This document shows, piece after piece, positions 24,500 to 33,568 of a DNA stretch of 40,841 nt. Under the pieces are notes generated by a model. It made no database searches. It was given only the letters and a program-made list of their open reading frames with translations, and was not told the DNA's origin. Every line of letters begins with the position of its first letter. The first letter of the stretch is position 1. This stretch comes from Flavobacterium sp. MFBS3-15 (GTDB taxonomy: Bacteria > Bacteroidota > Bacteroidia > Flavobacteriales > Flavobacteriaceae): the NCBI RefSeq assembly GCF_026107645.2, contig NZ_JAPCHV010000025.1:1-40841 (forward strand), given 5' to 3'. The translations under genes and the position numbers were made by a program.

Positions 24500-25168
24500 T
24501 TAGTCTTCAAAGTCGCTATCCTGCGACCCTTCAGCGCAAAAGTCGTTGTAGTATTCCACGATCTGCTCAAGATTCTTTAGCATAAATTCTTTGGTTTTAA
24601 GCCTTTCCACAATCCCCGGGCAATTGTTGAAATATTCTCCAATTCTCTTTTTGTTGCCTAAAAACATGGTGAGTTTGGATTCATTTGCCCGTTTTACATA
24701 ATGATGTGTGACTGTCGGGTTTTTCTCAGGTGTAAATACAGTATATCCATCTGTAACACCTGAAAAATCCTGTATACGCGTATAGTTCAGTGGGTTTAGG
24801 TAGGAGTCTTTAAAACCGCCTTCAAGGTCGGCATAAAGATTTACTTCCCCTTCACTGAGCAGTTCCAATAATTTGTAGGTAGTCTCACCAGATTCAACTG
24901 TCTGTACAAACTGGAACGTCCTGGATTTCGAACTGTATAACTCAATCCTGTCTACTATTTCCCCATCCCACTCATCGGGTTGCTCGTTTTTATCCAAGCG
25001 AAACAGGATTACTTCCTTTTTGGCTTTCATTATCTTGTTTTCACGCAAAATTTCGCCATAACCAGTTAAAGAAGTCCCATCCCTGAAGAAAATGGTTGCC
25101 TCCTGATCCTGGGCCATTGTTGAAAGTGATAAAATTAAAAAGGTGAGGCAAAGTAGTTTTTTATGCAT
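24500..25168 (-). CDS. Exported hypothetical protein, 222 aa
   Basis: Signal peptide MHKKLLCLTFLILSLSTMAQ then a mixed alpha/beta protein with no motif I know. The N-terminal strands (ATIFFRDGTSLTGYGEI, about 24-40) resemble the start of a small beta-barrel domain seen in several secreted Bacteroidota proteins of unknown function. Its C-terminal half (KRIGEYFNNCPGIVERLK) looks helical and acidic. It is followed 18 bases later by another exported gene on the same strand, so the two may be co-transcribed. Confidence 0.8.
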   Translation of the reverse strand: MHKKLLCLTFLILSLSTMAQDQEATIFFRDGTSLTGYGEILRENKIMKAKKEVILFRLDKNEQPDEWDGEIVDRIELYSSKSRTFQFVQTVESGETTYKLLELLSEGEVNLYADLEGGFKDSYLNPLNYTRIQDFSGVTDGYTVFTPEKNPTVTHHYVKRANESKLTMFLGNKKRIGEYFNNCPGIVERLKTKEFMLKNLEQIVEYYNDFCAEGSQDSDFED

Positions 25169-25186
25169 CGGCAGTAGTATGAATAA

Positions 25187-25831
25187 TTATTCCTTTATTA
25201 CCATTACCGAGGCTTTAAAGCCGGTAGCCAGGTTCCATTGGTGATTGGATATGACTTCGCCCTTATCGTCAAATACCCTGAATTCGGCGGTATTTGGCCC
25301 CGATGTTCCCTGGTTAAGCGCTTCAAAGTCAATTTTATTGAAGCCTTCCTCCAATGTAAGCTGTATCCCACGAAAATCATTGTCAAGCGTAAGGTCGGCC
25401 ACAACTATGCGGTCATTTACCAGTACTTTTATCCTGTCACCGTCGGCATATTCAAAGTCGCGCGCCAAAACCTGCACGAATTTTGTTTTGGTACGTACCT
25501 CACCAAAATACTGGTTGCCCTTGTAGGCCTCGCTCGACTCGCCCCTGCGCTTTATCTCAACACGGTCCTGGTATTCGCTGCTGCGGTTTACAAACTCATC
25601 TTTTTGGAACATACTGAAGTTGCTCTGCCTTTCCCCAACCTGCGGTGTAGTGGCATTGGTGGGCGCTTTTTCCTTGTTACGCGAAAAAGGGCTTGCAGCA
25701 CTCATGGTAGGTGCGGCCTTTGGTACTTCGGATTTGGCACGCGGAATGGCAATGCCACCCGTGCCGCTGTCCATTTGTGCATGGGCGGCGGTAAAGGCAA
25801 ATCCTGCAAGTACGATAAAGATATATTTCAT
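25187..25831 (-). CDS. Exported hypothetical protein, 214 aa
   Basis: Start at ATG 25831 gives the signal peptide MKYIFIVLAGFAFTAAHAQ; a frame extension upstream adds ten unlikely residues. Residues about 20-85 are a Ser/Pro/Ala-rich linker. The C-terminal half (DRIKVLVNDRIVVADLTL, TLEEGFNKIDFEALN) has the strand pattern of a beta-sandwich. Function unknown. It lies immediately upstream of the 24500-25168 gene and is probably co-transcribed with it. Confidence 0.8.
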   Translation of the reverse strand: MKYIFIVLAGFAFTAAHAQMDSGTGGIAIPRAKSEVPKAAPTMSAASPFSRNKEKAPTNATTPQVGERQSNFSMFQKDEFVNRSSEYQDRVEIKRRGESSEAYKGNQYFGEVRTKTKFVQVLARDFEYADGDRIKVLVNDRIVVADLTLDNDFRGIQLTLEEGFNKIDFEALNQGTSGPNTAEFRVFDDKGEVISNHQWNLATGFKASVMVIKE

Positions 25832-25916
25832 TGTGAAGCGATCTTTCAAACAAAGTAACAAAAATTTTGCCAGTTTATGTGTAAATGTGTTTATTGATAA
25901 CGATTTGTGCCAAATT

Positions 25917-26441
25917 TTATTTTGGGAAAATCTCCCACTGCTTTACAGGCTGCTCAAAAGTTATGGAACCAGGAGTGGTTACATACTCTTTTACAAAAGT
26001 AAAGCCCGCTTTTTCGAGGGTTTTGTGCGGTGCAGTATTGTGGGCATAAGGTTCACTGTACACCCGTTCAAGCTTCATGTTTCCAAAATAATAAGGCAAC
26101 GACAGCCCCACCATTTCAGCCCCGATGCCCAGTGCGCGCATTTCGGGTTTCCAAATGTGCAGATGCATTGCGCCTTCTTTGCCATATGTCACGGGATTGA
26201 CATTGCTGTGCCCAAAAGGCTCGCCTTCAGCTTCCCAAATTAACGCATAAGCTTTTTTTTCTGCATAAGGAAGCGATAACTGCGTTTGCAGCATTTGGGT
26301 AAACTGCTCGCGGGTTGGCATTTTTTGAAGGTCCACACCCATGCCTTTCAGGAAATCATCTGATGCGGTAAACCAGTAATTGGCAAACAGCGGGATGTCT
26401 TTTTCCGTCATTTCGCGTACTGATAAGTTATCATTGTCCAT
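25917..26441 (-). CDS. GNAT-family N-acetyltransferase, 174 aa
   Basis: RimJ/RimL-like N-acetyltransferase: LSVREMTEKDIPLFANYW at the start, HLHIWKPEMRALGIGAEMV (motif A, acetyl-CoA loop R-x-x-G-x-G/A) and the final NTAPHKTLEKAGFTFVKEY (motif B, N-x-A-S/P-x-x-x-x-E-K-x-G-F). The start at ATG 26441 (MDNDN) is chosen because a frame extension to 26855 overlaps the truA promoter and coding start on the opposite strand and has no family resemblance. Acceptor substrate unknown. Confidence 0.88.
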   Translation of the reverse strand: MDNDNLSVREMTEKDIPLFANYWFTASDDFLKGMGVDLQKMPTREQFTQMLQTQLSLPYAEKKAYALIWEAEGEPFGHSNVNPVTYGKEGAMHLHIWKPEMRALGIGAEMVGLSLPYYFGNMKLERVYSEPYAHNTAPHKTLEKAGFTFVKEYVTTPGSITFEQPVKQWEIFPK

Positions 26442-26590
26442 ATTTGCTTCATTGATAGTGCAATGATAATTAAAAATAGCTCTTGTTAACGGCATTATAC
26501 TACCAAAACAACTAATCTGCCAGTCGTGTAATCGAACCTTAAATAATACAGCATAGCAATAATTTAATGCATTAGGGGTAAAATCCACAC

Positions 26591-26619
26591 TTGGTGTTTG
26601 GGCGCTTTTCGTATCTTTG
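26591..26619 (+). promoter_or_regulatory. Promoter of truA
   Basis: TTG at 26591-26593, an 18-base spacer, then TATCTTTG at 26612-26619 (exact -7). The truA ATG at 26628 is nine bases after the -7 element. Confidence 0.75.
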
Positions 26620-26627
26620 TTCCTTGT

Positions 26628-27362
26628 ATGAGATACTTTATAGAGTTTGCTTACAACGGGAAAAACTACTGCGGATGGCAGTTTCAGCCGCATAGCCCGT
26701 CGGTACAGGAAACACTGAACAAAGCCCTTTCCCTGCTCCTTCGAACAGAAATTGACGTAACCGGTGCCGGGCGCACCGATACCGGTGTGCATGCCACACA
26801 GATGTATGCGCACTTTGACCATGAGGAGATTGCCAACACCGATACGCTCGTGCAAAAGCTCAACTCATTCCTGCCCAAAGACATCGTGGTGTACCGCTTT
26901 ATTCCGCTGCATGATGAGGCACATGCAAGGTTTGACGCGGTAAGGCGGACGTATGAGTACCACATTCACACCTTTAAGGATGCATTTGTGCACGAGGGCA
27001 GCTGGTATAACTTTCATCCTCTGGATGTGGAGAAGATGAACGAAGCGGCCAAAGTGCTGTTTGACTATACCGACTTTAAATGCTTCTCCAAGACGCATAC
27101 TGATGTGAAGACTTTCAATTGCAGGATCATGCAGGCCGAATGGCAGCAGCACGGCACCAGACTGGTATTTACCATTAGCGCCGACCGTTTTTTGCGAAAC
27201 ATGGTGCGCGCCATTGTAGGTACGCTGGTAAACGTGGGACTGGGGAAAATAACGACTGACGACGTACGCGCCATAATAGAAAGCCGCGACCGTGGCCTTG
27301 CGGGGTTCTCGGTTCCAGCACACGGATTGTATCTTACCAAGGTAATTTATCCGTACCTTTAA
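26628..27362 (+). CDS. truA: tRNA pseudouridine(38-40) synthase
   Basis: TruA modifies uridines in the anticodon arm of tRNAs. It begins MRYFIEFAYNG and contains the catalytic loop GAGRTDTGVHA with D51, the CGWQ motif, KCFSKT-like RNA-contacting residues near 147, and FLRNMVRAIVG with the conserved late Arg. At 244 aa it is of normal length. A longer frame opening at 26598 lies upstream of the promoter and is rejected. A 16-base gap to the ABC gene implies one transcript. Confidence 0.96.
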   Translation: MRYFIEFAYNGKNYCGWQFQPHSPSVQETLNKALSLLLRTEIDVTGAGRTDTGVHATQMYAHFDHEEIANTDTLVQKLNSFLPKDIVVYRFIPLHDEAHARFDAVRRTYEYHIHTFKDAFVHEGSWYNFHPLDVEKMNEAAKVLFDYTDFKCFSKTHTDVKTFNCRIMQAEWQQHGTRLVFTISADRFLRNMVRAIVGTLVNVGLGKITTDDVRAIIESRDRGLAGFSVPAHGLYLTKVIYPYL

Positions 27363-27378
27363 GCCATCAGAATTACAA

Positions 27379-29148
27379 ATGGAAACCAAAGAAAAACACA
27401 GGAATAAAACTTCGTTAAAAAAGGTAATGCAGTTTGCCAAACCCTACACAGCGCGCTTTGTATGGGTGGTGGTATTTGCCGTTGCACTTTCCATATTTGC
27501 CGCGATACGCCCTTATCTTCTTAAGCAGACAGTAGATGACTACATGCTGGATAAGCACGAAAGCGGACTGCTGAATTTTGTACTGCTCATGGCTGCCGTA
27601 CTGCTGTTTGAAGTCGCCTCGCAGTTTTACTTTGTGTACTGGGCCAACTGGCTGGGTCAGGACATCGTGAAAGACATCCGGGAAAAGCTGTTCCGCCACA
27701 TTACCAGCTTCAGGATGAAATTTTTTGACAATGAAGCTGTCGGACGTTTGGTGACGCGTACGGTTTTCGATATCGAGTCCATCGCCAAGATATTCAGCCA
27801 GGGATTGTTCATGATCATCAGCGACGTGCTGAAAATGCTGGTCGTACTGGGCGTGATGTTCTACATGAACTGGAAGCTTACAATAGTGGTGATGCTCGCC
27901 ATGCCGATACTCGTTGTGGCTACCCGCATCTTCCAGAAGAAAATGAAGGGTGCGTTTGAAGAAGTGCGTGCGCAGGTAGCCAACCTCAACACCTTTGTAC
28001 AGGAACGGCTTACGGGAATGAAAATCGTTCAGCTCTTTAACCGCGAGGATATCGAGTATGAAAAGTTTAAGCAGATCAACAAAAAGCATAACGATGCCTG
28101 GCAGAAGAACATATTATACAACTCTATCTTCTTTCCCATCGCCGATACCATTTCGTCGCTTACCCTTGGTTTTATCATTTGGTACGGCAGTGTAAGCATA
28201 CTGGGCGGCGGCAGCGTAACCTCGTCGGGCGACCTGTTTGCGTACATTTGGTTCATAGGCATGCTCTTCAACCCGCTACGCCAGATTGCAGATAAATTCA
28301 ACGAAATGCAGATGGGCATTGTGGCCTCCGACCGTGTATTCGAACTGCTGGAAATGCAGGAACTGGTACAGCAGTCGGGAACCAAAACCGCCGGGCATTT
28401 TAAAGGAGAACTTGAGTTTGAGAACGTACGTTTCAGCTACCTTGAAGGTGAAGAAGTGATAAAAGGTATCAACCTTACGGTAGATGCGGGCGAAACCATA
28501 GCGATTGTAGGTGCGACGGGCGCCGGCAAGTCGACCATCATTAACCTGCTAAACCGTTTTTACGAGATAGACAGCGGGAAAATCACCATTGACGGAACCG
28601 ACATTAATGAGTTTACACTGGAAAGCCTGCGCAGGCAGATAGGCATTGTGTTGCAGGACGTATTCCTTTTTGCCGATACGATACTGAATAACATTACGCT
28701 TAACGATGCCGGCATCTCGCGTGAGGATGTGATTACAGCGGCCAAAGCCATTGGTGTACACGATTTTATAATGACATTGCCTGAAGGCTACGATTATAAT
28801 GTCAAAGAGCGCGGTGTTATGCTCTCATCCGGGCAAAGGCAACTGATAGCGTTCCTGAGGGCGTATGTGAGCAACCCGAGCATCCTGATACTGGACGAAG
28901 CCACGTCATCCATCGATACGCATTCGGAGGAAATGATACGCACGGCTACCGACAAGATCACTGAAGGCAGGACCTCCATTGTCATTGCCCACCGATTGGC
29001 CACCATTGTCAATGCCGACAAGATCATCGTTATGGACAAAGGCCATATCGTAGAAGCCGGTACGCATTATGAGCTAATCAATCGTGAGGAGGGATATTAT
29101 AAGAACTTGTACTACTCGCAATTTGCGGTGGAGAGCCCGGAAAGTTAA
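27379..29148 (+). CDS. ABC exporter with fused permease and ATPase, MsbA-like, 589 aa
   Basis: Half-transporter: six membrane helices in residues 1-310, then a canonical nucleotide-binding domain with Walker A GATGAGKST (378-386), Q-loop VLQD, signature LSSGQRQ (482-488), Walker B ILILDE (E507) and H-loop IAHRL (H538). It would dimerise in the inner membrane and export a lipid, drug or peptide; MsbA-like lipid export is one option, not established. It follows truA by 16 bases, an arrangement I associate with Flavobacterium, and precedes a small membrane gene. Confidence 0.95.
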   Translation: METKEKHRNKTSLKKVMQFAKPYTARFVWVVVFAVALSIFAAIRPYLLKQTVDDYMLDKHESGLLNFVLLMAAVLLFEVASQFYFVYWANWLGQDIVKDIREKLFRHITSFRMKFFDNEAVGRLVTRTVFDIESIAKIFSQGLFMIISDVLKMLVVLGVMFYMNWKLTIVVMLAMPILVVATRIFQKKMKGAFEEVRAQVANLNTFVQERLTGMKIVQLFNREDIEYEKFKQINKKHNDAWQKNILYNSIFFPIADTISSLTLGFIIWYGSVSILGGGSVTSSGDLFAYIWFIGMLFNPLRQIADKFNEMQMGIVASDRVFELLEMQELVQQSGTKTAGHFKGELEFENVRFSYLEGEEVIKGINLTVDAGETIAIVGATGAGKSTIINLLNRFYEIDSGKITIDGTDINEFTLESLRRQIGIVLQDVFLFADTILNNITLNDAGISREDVITAAKAIGVHDFIMTLPEGYDYNVKERGVMLSSGQRQLIAFLRAYVSNPSILILDEATSSIDTHSEEMIRTATDKITEGRTSIVIAHRLATIVNADKIIVMDKGHIVEAGTHYELINREEGYYKNLYYSQFAVESPES

Positions 29149-29167
29149 CAGTCTCAATTTTCAGCAG

Positions 29168-29455
29168 ATGAAGCCTTTTATTAAAATACTTGGGATTGTT
29201 GCCATTTCGGAATTAGTGTTGGGTATGGCAGCAATAGTATTACGACAATCTGCAAATACTCCTTTTATACTGACCATATGCAGCCTTGTCATGCAGGTCC
29301 TCTCACTGCCTTTAAGCCTTATCAACAGGACATATCCTTATTACAGTACGGAATCCGGATGGCTTATTGCCTTTATGGTGGCTTGCACTTACCTCATACA
29401 TTCGGTAATCATTTATTTGGTTTATAAGTCTGTTAAAAAGCAGGCAGTCAAATAG
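29168..29455 (+). CDS. Small four-helix membrane protein, 95 aa
   Basis: Begins MKPFIKILGIVAISELVLG at ATG 29168, twenty bases after the ABC gene; longer frames overlap that gene. Hydrophobic segments lie at about 6-23, 30-48 and 66-88. Family not recognised. Because it sits directly behind the transporter it is probably in the same transcript, but nothing shows it is a subunit. Confidence 0.7.
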   Translation: MKPFIKILGIVAISELVLGMAAIVLRQSANTPFILTICSLVMQVLSLPLSLINRTYPYYSTESGWLIAFMVACTYLIHSVIIYLVYKSVKKQAVK

Positions 29456-29528
29456 CTTTAAACATTTTACTATAAGCAAATAAATACTTATTTTCGTACC
29501 ACGAATTTAAACAGCAAATTATATACTG

Positions 29529-30917
29529 ATGAAATACGATGTTATTGTTTTAGGAAGCGGCCCGGGTGGCTATGTAGCGGCCATAAGGGCTTCACAACTG
29601 GGTTTCAAGACAGCTATTGTGGAAAAAGAAAACCTTGGCGGCATCTGCCTTAACTGGGGCTGTATCCCGACAAAAGCCCTGCTGAAAAGCGCGCAGGTTT
29701 TTGATTACCTGAAACATGCTTCAGATTACGGCCTTACCGTAAAAGAATTTGACAAGGATTTTGGTGCTGTAGTGGCCCGCAGCCGTGGCGTTGCCGACGG
29801 CATGAGCAAAGGCATCCAGTTCCTGATGAAGAAAAATAAGATCGACGTTATTGAAGGCACAGGCAAACTGAAGCCGGGCAAGAAAATGGACGTTACCGAT
29901 AAAGACGGCAAGACTACCGAACTTAGCGCCGACCATATCATCATTGCTACGGGAGCACGCTCGCGCGAGCTTCCTAACCTTCCGCAGGATGGCAAGAAAG
30001 TGATAGGCTACCGCCAGGCAATGGTGCTTCCTGAGCAGCCGAAGTCTATGATTGTTGTTGGCTCGGGCGCGATAGGCGTTGAGTTTGCACACTTTTACAA
30101 TTCAATGGGCACGCAGGTGACCATCGTTGAGTTCATGCCGAACATCGTTCCGGTTGAGGATGAGGACATCTCAAAACAATTTGAGCGTTCGTTGAAAAAG
30201 TCGGGCATCAACATCATGACCAACTCGTCTGTTGAGAAAGTAGATACTTCGGGCAATGGCGTAAAAGCTACCGTGAAAACTGCCAAAGGCGAAGAGATCC
30301 TTGAAGCGGATATCCTGCTTTCGGCGGTAGGCATCAAGTCGAACATCGAGAACATTGGCCTTGAGGAAGTGGGCATCGCTACCGATAGGGATAAAGTATT
30401 GGTAAACTCGTACTACCAAACCAACATACCGGGCTATTATGCTATTGGCGACATCGTTCCGGGCCAGGCACTGGCACACGTTGCTTCGGCAGAGGGCATC
30501 CTTTGCGTAGAGAAGATTGCAGGCCTGCACGTAGAGCCGCTTGACTATGGGAACATACCGGGCTGTACCTATGCTACCCCTGAGATCGCTTCTGTTGGCC
30601 TTACTGAAAAGCAGGCTAAGGAGAAAGGCTACGAATTGAAGATAGGAAAGTTCCCGTTCACTGCATCAGGAAAAGCAAAAGCCGCGGGTACGCCTGACGG
30701 TTTTGTAAAAGTGATCTTCGATGCGAAATACGGCGAATGGTTGGGCTGCCACATGATAGGCGCCGGCGTTACCGACATGATCGCCGAGGCAGTTGTAGCA
30801 AGGAAACTTGAGACCACGGGCCATGAGATCATCAAGTCGGTGCACCCACACCCTACCATGAGCGAAGCTATCATGGAAGCTGCAGCCGCTGCTTATGATG
30901 AGGTGATCCACATTTAA
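29529..30917 (+). CDS. lpdA: Dihydrolipoyl dehydrogenase (E3)
   Basis: FAD- and NAD-dependent E3 subunit of pyruvate, 2-oxoglutarate and branched-chain dehydrogenase complexes. It shows GSGPGGYVAAIRASQLG (FAD), GGICLNWGCIPTKALL with redox cysteines C40 and C45, VVGSGAIGVEFAHFYNSMG (NAD), a central GYYAIGD and the C-terminal HPHPTMSE with H441 and E446. Length 462 aa is normal. No complex subunit gene is adjacent, as is usual for the shared E3 gene. A terminator follows. Confidence 0.97.
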   Translation: MKYDVIVLGSGPGGYVAAIRASQLGFKTAIVEKENLGGICLNWGCIPTKALLKSAQVFDYLKHASDYGLTVKEFDKDFGAVVARSRGVADGMSKGIQFLMKKNKIDVIEGTGKLKPGKKMDVTDKDGKTTELSADHIIIATGARSRELPNLPQDGKKVIGYRQAMVLPEQPKSMIVVGSGAIGVEFAHFYNSMGTQVTIVEFMPNIVPVEDEDISKQFERSLKKSGINIMTNSSVEKVDTSGNGVKATVKTAKGEEILEADILLSAVGIKSNIENIGLEEVGIATDRDKVLVNSYYQTNIPGYYAIGDIVPGQALAHVASAEGILCVEKIAGLHVEPLDYGNIPGCTYATPEIASVGLTEKQAKEKGYELKIGKFPFTASGKAKAAGTPDGFVKVIFDAKYGEWLGCHMIGAGVTDMIAEAVVARKLETTGHEIIKSVHPHPTMSEAIMEAAAAAYDEVIHI

Positions 30918-30962
30918 TTTCAGATTTCAGATTTTAGATTGAGCTGGAGTCGTAAATAATAT

Positions 30963-30996
30963 AAATCCGCTTTGAAGTTTCAGGGCGGATTTTTTT
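30963..30996 (+). terminator. Terminator of lpdA, overlapping the next promoter
   Basis: AAATCCGC (30963-30970) pairs with GCGGATTT (30985-30992), loop 14 bases, T-run to 30996. The downstream gene's -33 TTTG lies in this loop and its -7 begins at the end of the T-run. Confidence 0.75.
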
Positions 30997-31003
30997 ATTT
31001 TTG
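30971..31003 (+). promoter_or_regulatory. Promoter of the 31008 membrane gene
   Basis: TTTG at 30971-30974, a 21-base spacer, then TATTTTTG at 30996-31003 (exact -7). The ATG at 31008 follows after four bases, and the TTTGACTTATGAA context is identical to that of the phosphoesterase gene at 18769. Confidence 0.7.
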
Positions 31004-31007
31004 ACTT

Positions 31008-31712
31008 ATGAAGAAGTTTCTCTCAGCTTACTATAATATATGGTATATACCTGTTCTTACCGCTGCTGCTGTTAGTATTGCTGGCATATTTACCCTTATG
31101 ATTCCTTACGAAGCAGTTGCTTATCTTTCAACAGGGCTACCTTTCTTAGCTCTGTTAGTTTCTTTTATACTTGGTATAATAAAGCTTTTTAAAAAGCAAT
31201 ATCTCAATGGAGTATTACAGTTTTTTTTTACTGCCCTTGTAAGCATAATAGGCATTTTTGCCGCAAGTATTTTCATGCTGTTTTATCCTTATGACTACTA
31301 TGCAAACAATCTCGAAATTCCCGAGGACATCGATTTAAACATTCCAAGAGACACTTTAAGCCTTACTTGCAGCGATATAACAGATTTTGAAATTGGCAAT
31401 GAATTTCAGCCGGGGCTTTATACCTATGCTTTCTGCTATTCTACCGGGGAGAACGGAATCATTTACCTGAAAGCTTTTGAAATAAACCATGAAGACCCGC
31501 TTAGCACCAAATCATTGCAGCAACGTTCGGCTATAAGCGTTGTACCTTCAGCTAATGTTGTCCGTTATCAGCTTGACGGGCATTTTAGTATTTTCGAAGG
31601 CGATTGGGATCATCCTTATGCCGCACGCTTTGAATTGTGGTTCAGGAATGAAAATGGTTCAGAAAGAAAGTTGGCTGAAAAAATATATAAAATAGAAGGT
31701 TGGATGCGATAA
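31008..31712 (+). CDS. Hypothetical membrane-anchored protein, 234 aa
   Basis: Three hydrophobic segments in the first 90 residues (about 11-30, 35-55, 65-88, with a KKQY loop between the last two) are followed by a soluble, probably periplasmic domain of about 140 residues beginning EIPEDIDLNIPRDTL. I do not recognise the domain. Base composition is more AT-rich than lpdA. It is followed after 70 bases by a lipoprotein gene on the same strand, perhaps in one transcript, but a separate start is also possible. Confidence 0.8.
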   Translation: MKKFLSAYYNIWYIPVLTAAAVSIAGIFTLMIPYEAVAYLSTGLPFLALLVSFILGIIKLFKKQYLNGVLQFFFTALVSIIGIFAASIFMLFYPYDYYANNLEIPEDIDLNIPRDTLSLTCSDITDFEIGNEFQPGLYTYAFCYSTGENGIIYLKAFEINHEDPLSTKSLQQRSAISVVPSANVVRYQLDGHFSIFEGDWDHPYAARFELWFRNENGSERKLAEKIYKIEGWMR

Positions 31713-31782
31713 AGGCTGGTTTGTGCCTGAATGTAAGACTCATCAAAAAAATCACTATTTTAGCTGTACCAAACCCAACACA

Positions 31783-32322
31783 ATGAAAAAAAGTATTGTA
31801 CTGCTTGCCTTTGCACTTGTTGCCATGACCGGCTGTGAAATAAAAAAGGAAACAAAGGAAAAGGAAACCGCTACAGAAGAAAAAGCTGCCTCTCCAGAAA
31901 CAGCTATAAAGGAAGTTACCGAACTCATGGACAGCTTCCACAATGCTTTGAAAACCAAGAACGCTGACGAATTCAAGAACCTGCTGGATCCCGAAGGACT
32001 ATATTGCGGCACCGATCCTTCCGAGATATACAACCGCGATACCTATGCCCAACTGATGGGCGAAACACTTAATAACCCGACCCTGGGTGCTGTAGCGTAT
32101 ACCGTTGACAAGCGTGAGATACGCATCGACGAAGGCAACGAAACGGCGACCATACTGGAACAATACAAAGTAGACCTTTTCAGCCCCGAGATTCCGTGGA
32201 GGCTGGTTAGCCATGCCATAAAAAAGGATGGTGAATGGGTTATTGACTTTTTGAGCTTTACGCTGGTACCCACCAATAAACAGCAGGAAGTTATTAATAA
32301 AGCGGTAGCTGCTGAAGTGTAG
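31783..32322 (+). CDS. NTF2-like (SnoaL/DUF4440-type) lipoprotein, 179 aa
   Basis: Start at ATG 31783 gives lipobox AMTGC (C18), then a charged linker (about 19-44) rich in Lys and Glu. The rest resembles an NTF2-like cone: helix VTELMDSFHNALKTKNADEFK, then strands ending EWVIDFLSFTLVP. NTF2-like lipoproteins are usually ligand-binding or have lost catalytic activity; no specific ligand is evident. An upstream frame extension to 31723 lacks a signal and is rejected. A terminator follows. Confidence 0.82.
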   Translation: MKKSIVLLAFALVAMTGCEIKKETKEKETATEEKAASPETAIKEVTELMDSFHNALKTKNADEFKNLLDPEGLYCGTDPSEIYNRDTYAQLMGETLNNPTLGAVAYTVDKREIRIDEGNETATILEQYKVDLFSPEIPWRLVSHAIKKDGEWVIDFLSFTLVPTNKQQEVINKAVAAEV

Positions 32323-32342
32323 CATTACCGAAATAAATAAAT

Positions 32343-32372
32343 AAAAAACCCGGAGTGTAAACCCGGGTTTTT
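32343..32372. terminator. Bidirectional terminator after the NTF2-like gene
   Basis: AAACCCGG (32346-32353) with CCGGGTTT (32363-32370). A-run before and T-run after allow termination in both directions; the minus gene at 32396 ends 24 bases away. Confidence 0.8.
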
Positions 32373-32395
32373 GCATAAAAAAGCATTATGATATT

Positions 32396-32638
32396 TCATC
32401 GGGCGCTCTTATAATCATAATATTGGCGTATCGTCATGATGCCTTTATAATTGTTCTTTTTCCTGGCAGCAAAGAGCCATGCCATACCCCCGACAGCAAT
32501 GCACGAGGTAAGCAATATCACCAGTGTTGTAATTAGGTAATTACTGAAGCTGCCATTGTCAAATGTAAAATCGTTAAGCAACATATAACCGGCAAGCAGC
32601 ATCAGGAAAACAGCAAGGATAATGTATAGTAACTTCAT
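32396..32638 (-). CDS. Small two-helix membrane protein, 80 aa
   Basis: MKLLYIILAVFLMLLAGYM forms helix 1, TTLVILLTSCIAVGGMAWLF helix 2, and a basic tail RKKNNYKG follows. Family not recognised. It is a lone minus-strand gene between the NTF2-like gene and a 270-base spacer (32639-32911) in which I see only AT-rich promoter-like sequence. Confidence 0.7.
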   Translation of the reverse strand: MKLLYIILAVFLMLLAGYMLLNDFTFDNGSFSNYLITTLVILLTSCIAVGGMAWLFAARKKNNYKGIMTIRQYYDYKSAR

Positions 32639-32911
32639 AGCTTTAGGTGATTTAGCTTAAACTTCCGTTCTAATCAGAGTGCTAAGTTCTATAATTAAAT
32701 CATTCCTTCATAGCAGTTTAATATCGATATAACTTTTATTTAGGATTTCATTTGTAAGCGTAAACTTTCACTTTTATGCTACCTCCAAAAAATACTGGGC
32801 TTTTCAAAATTATCTGAAATTAATAAAATTTTAGGTGTTAATATTTTTAAAAACGCTCAGCAATTTTGTGAAATAAGGGTGAAATTTGTAATTCACTTTA
32901 AACAACTTACT

Positions 32912-33112
32912 ATGAACCTTAAAAGACTTTTCGGCGCCATCCTAACCTTTTTGGGCGTTATCGGGCTTATCTATGCAGCCTATGTATTTGCAAATACTTC
33001 AACCGGCGAGCAAAACATAAAGATAACAGCCGTATACGGTATTGTAGGGCTTATATTTTTCATTGCAGGCATTGGCCTTGTAAAGAAAACGCGTGATGAT
33101 TCGAATTTATAA
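32912..33112 (+). CDS. Small two-helix membrane protein, 66 aa
   Basis: Start at ATG 32912 (MNLKRLFGAILTFLGVIG); eleven upstream residues of a longer frame overlap promoter-like AT-rich DNA and are not credible. Two helices flank a short polar loop (NTSTGEQNIKI). A TTTG-containing promoter-like stretch lies at about 32863-32889, imperfect in its -7. It is followed 18 bases later by an SRPBCC gene and is probably co-transcribed with it. Confidence 0.7.
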   Translation: MNLKRLFGAILTFLGVIGLIYAAYVFANTSTGEQNIKITAVYGIVGLIFFIAGIGLVKKTRDDSNL

Positions 33113-33130
33113 TCTTTAAAACCGCATACC

Positions 33131-33568
33131 ATGAGCAAATCACTTGTAGTAAAAAATAACATCAGGATAGATGCTCCTGTAACCCGGGTTTGGGAAGTGC
33201 TCACCAAACCCGAATACATCCGCCAGTGGGATGAACTGCCGGAAGATTTTGGCGATTATGAGGTACATCCCGCTACAATAATAGAATGGCCCGGACATTC
33301 AAGGCTTAGGGTTATAGATTTTGAAATCAACAAAAAACTGCGCTACTCTCTGTATGTTCCGGCCTGGAATGACGAAAACATTACAAATGTAGGCTACACG
33401 TATACCCTGTCATCAGACCAGGACGGCAACACGTGGCTGGGTATAGAGATCGGAGACTTTGCCCTACTTACAGAGAGTGTAAAATATTATGATGCCAGCA
33501 TTGAGTTTGGACAAACTGCATCGCAGAAAATAAAGGAACTCGCGGAAAAAAGGGACATACTGCTTTAA
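33131..33568 (+). CDS. SRPBCC (START/AHSA1-like) domain protein, 145 aa
   Basis: Opens with VVKNNIRIDAPVTRVWEVLTKPEYIRQW, the usual IxApxxxVWxxLTxPExIxxW start of AHSA1-like proteins, with a hydrophobic ligand cavity expected. There is no signal peptide, so it is cytosolic. Ligand unknown. Its stop overlaps by four bases the stop of the convergent protease gene (33565). Confidence 0.88.
   Translation: MSKSLVVKNNIRIDAPVTRVWEVLTKPEYIRQWDELPEDFGDYEVHPATIIEWPGHSRLRVIDFEINKKLRYSLYVPAWNDENITNVGYTYTLSSDQDGNTWLGIEIGDFALLTESVKYYDASIEFGQTASQKIKELAEKRDILL

Noticed and set aside
26442..26855. N-terminal extension of the GNAT gene
   Set aside because: It overlaps the truA promoter and coding start on the opposite strand; the GNAT domain is complete from ATG 26441.
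29955..29972. GCTCGCGCGAGCTTCC inside lpdA resembling the REP core
   Set aside because: It lies in coding sequence (residues SRELP of a conserved frame) and lacks the second arm GCTCGTGC; a chance match.
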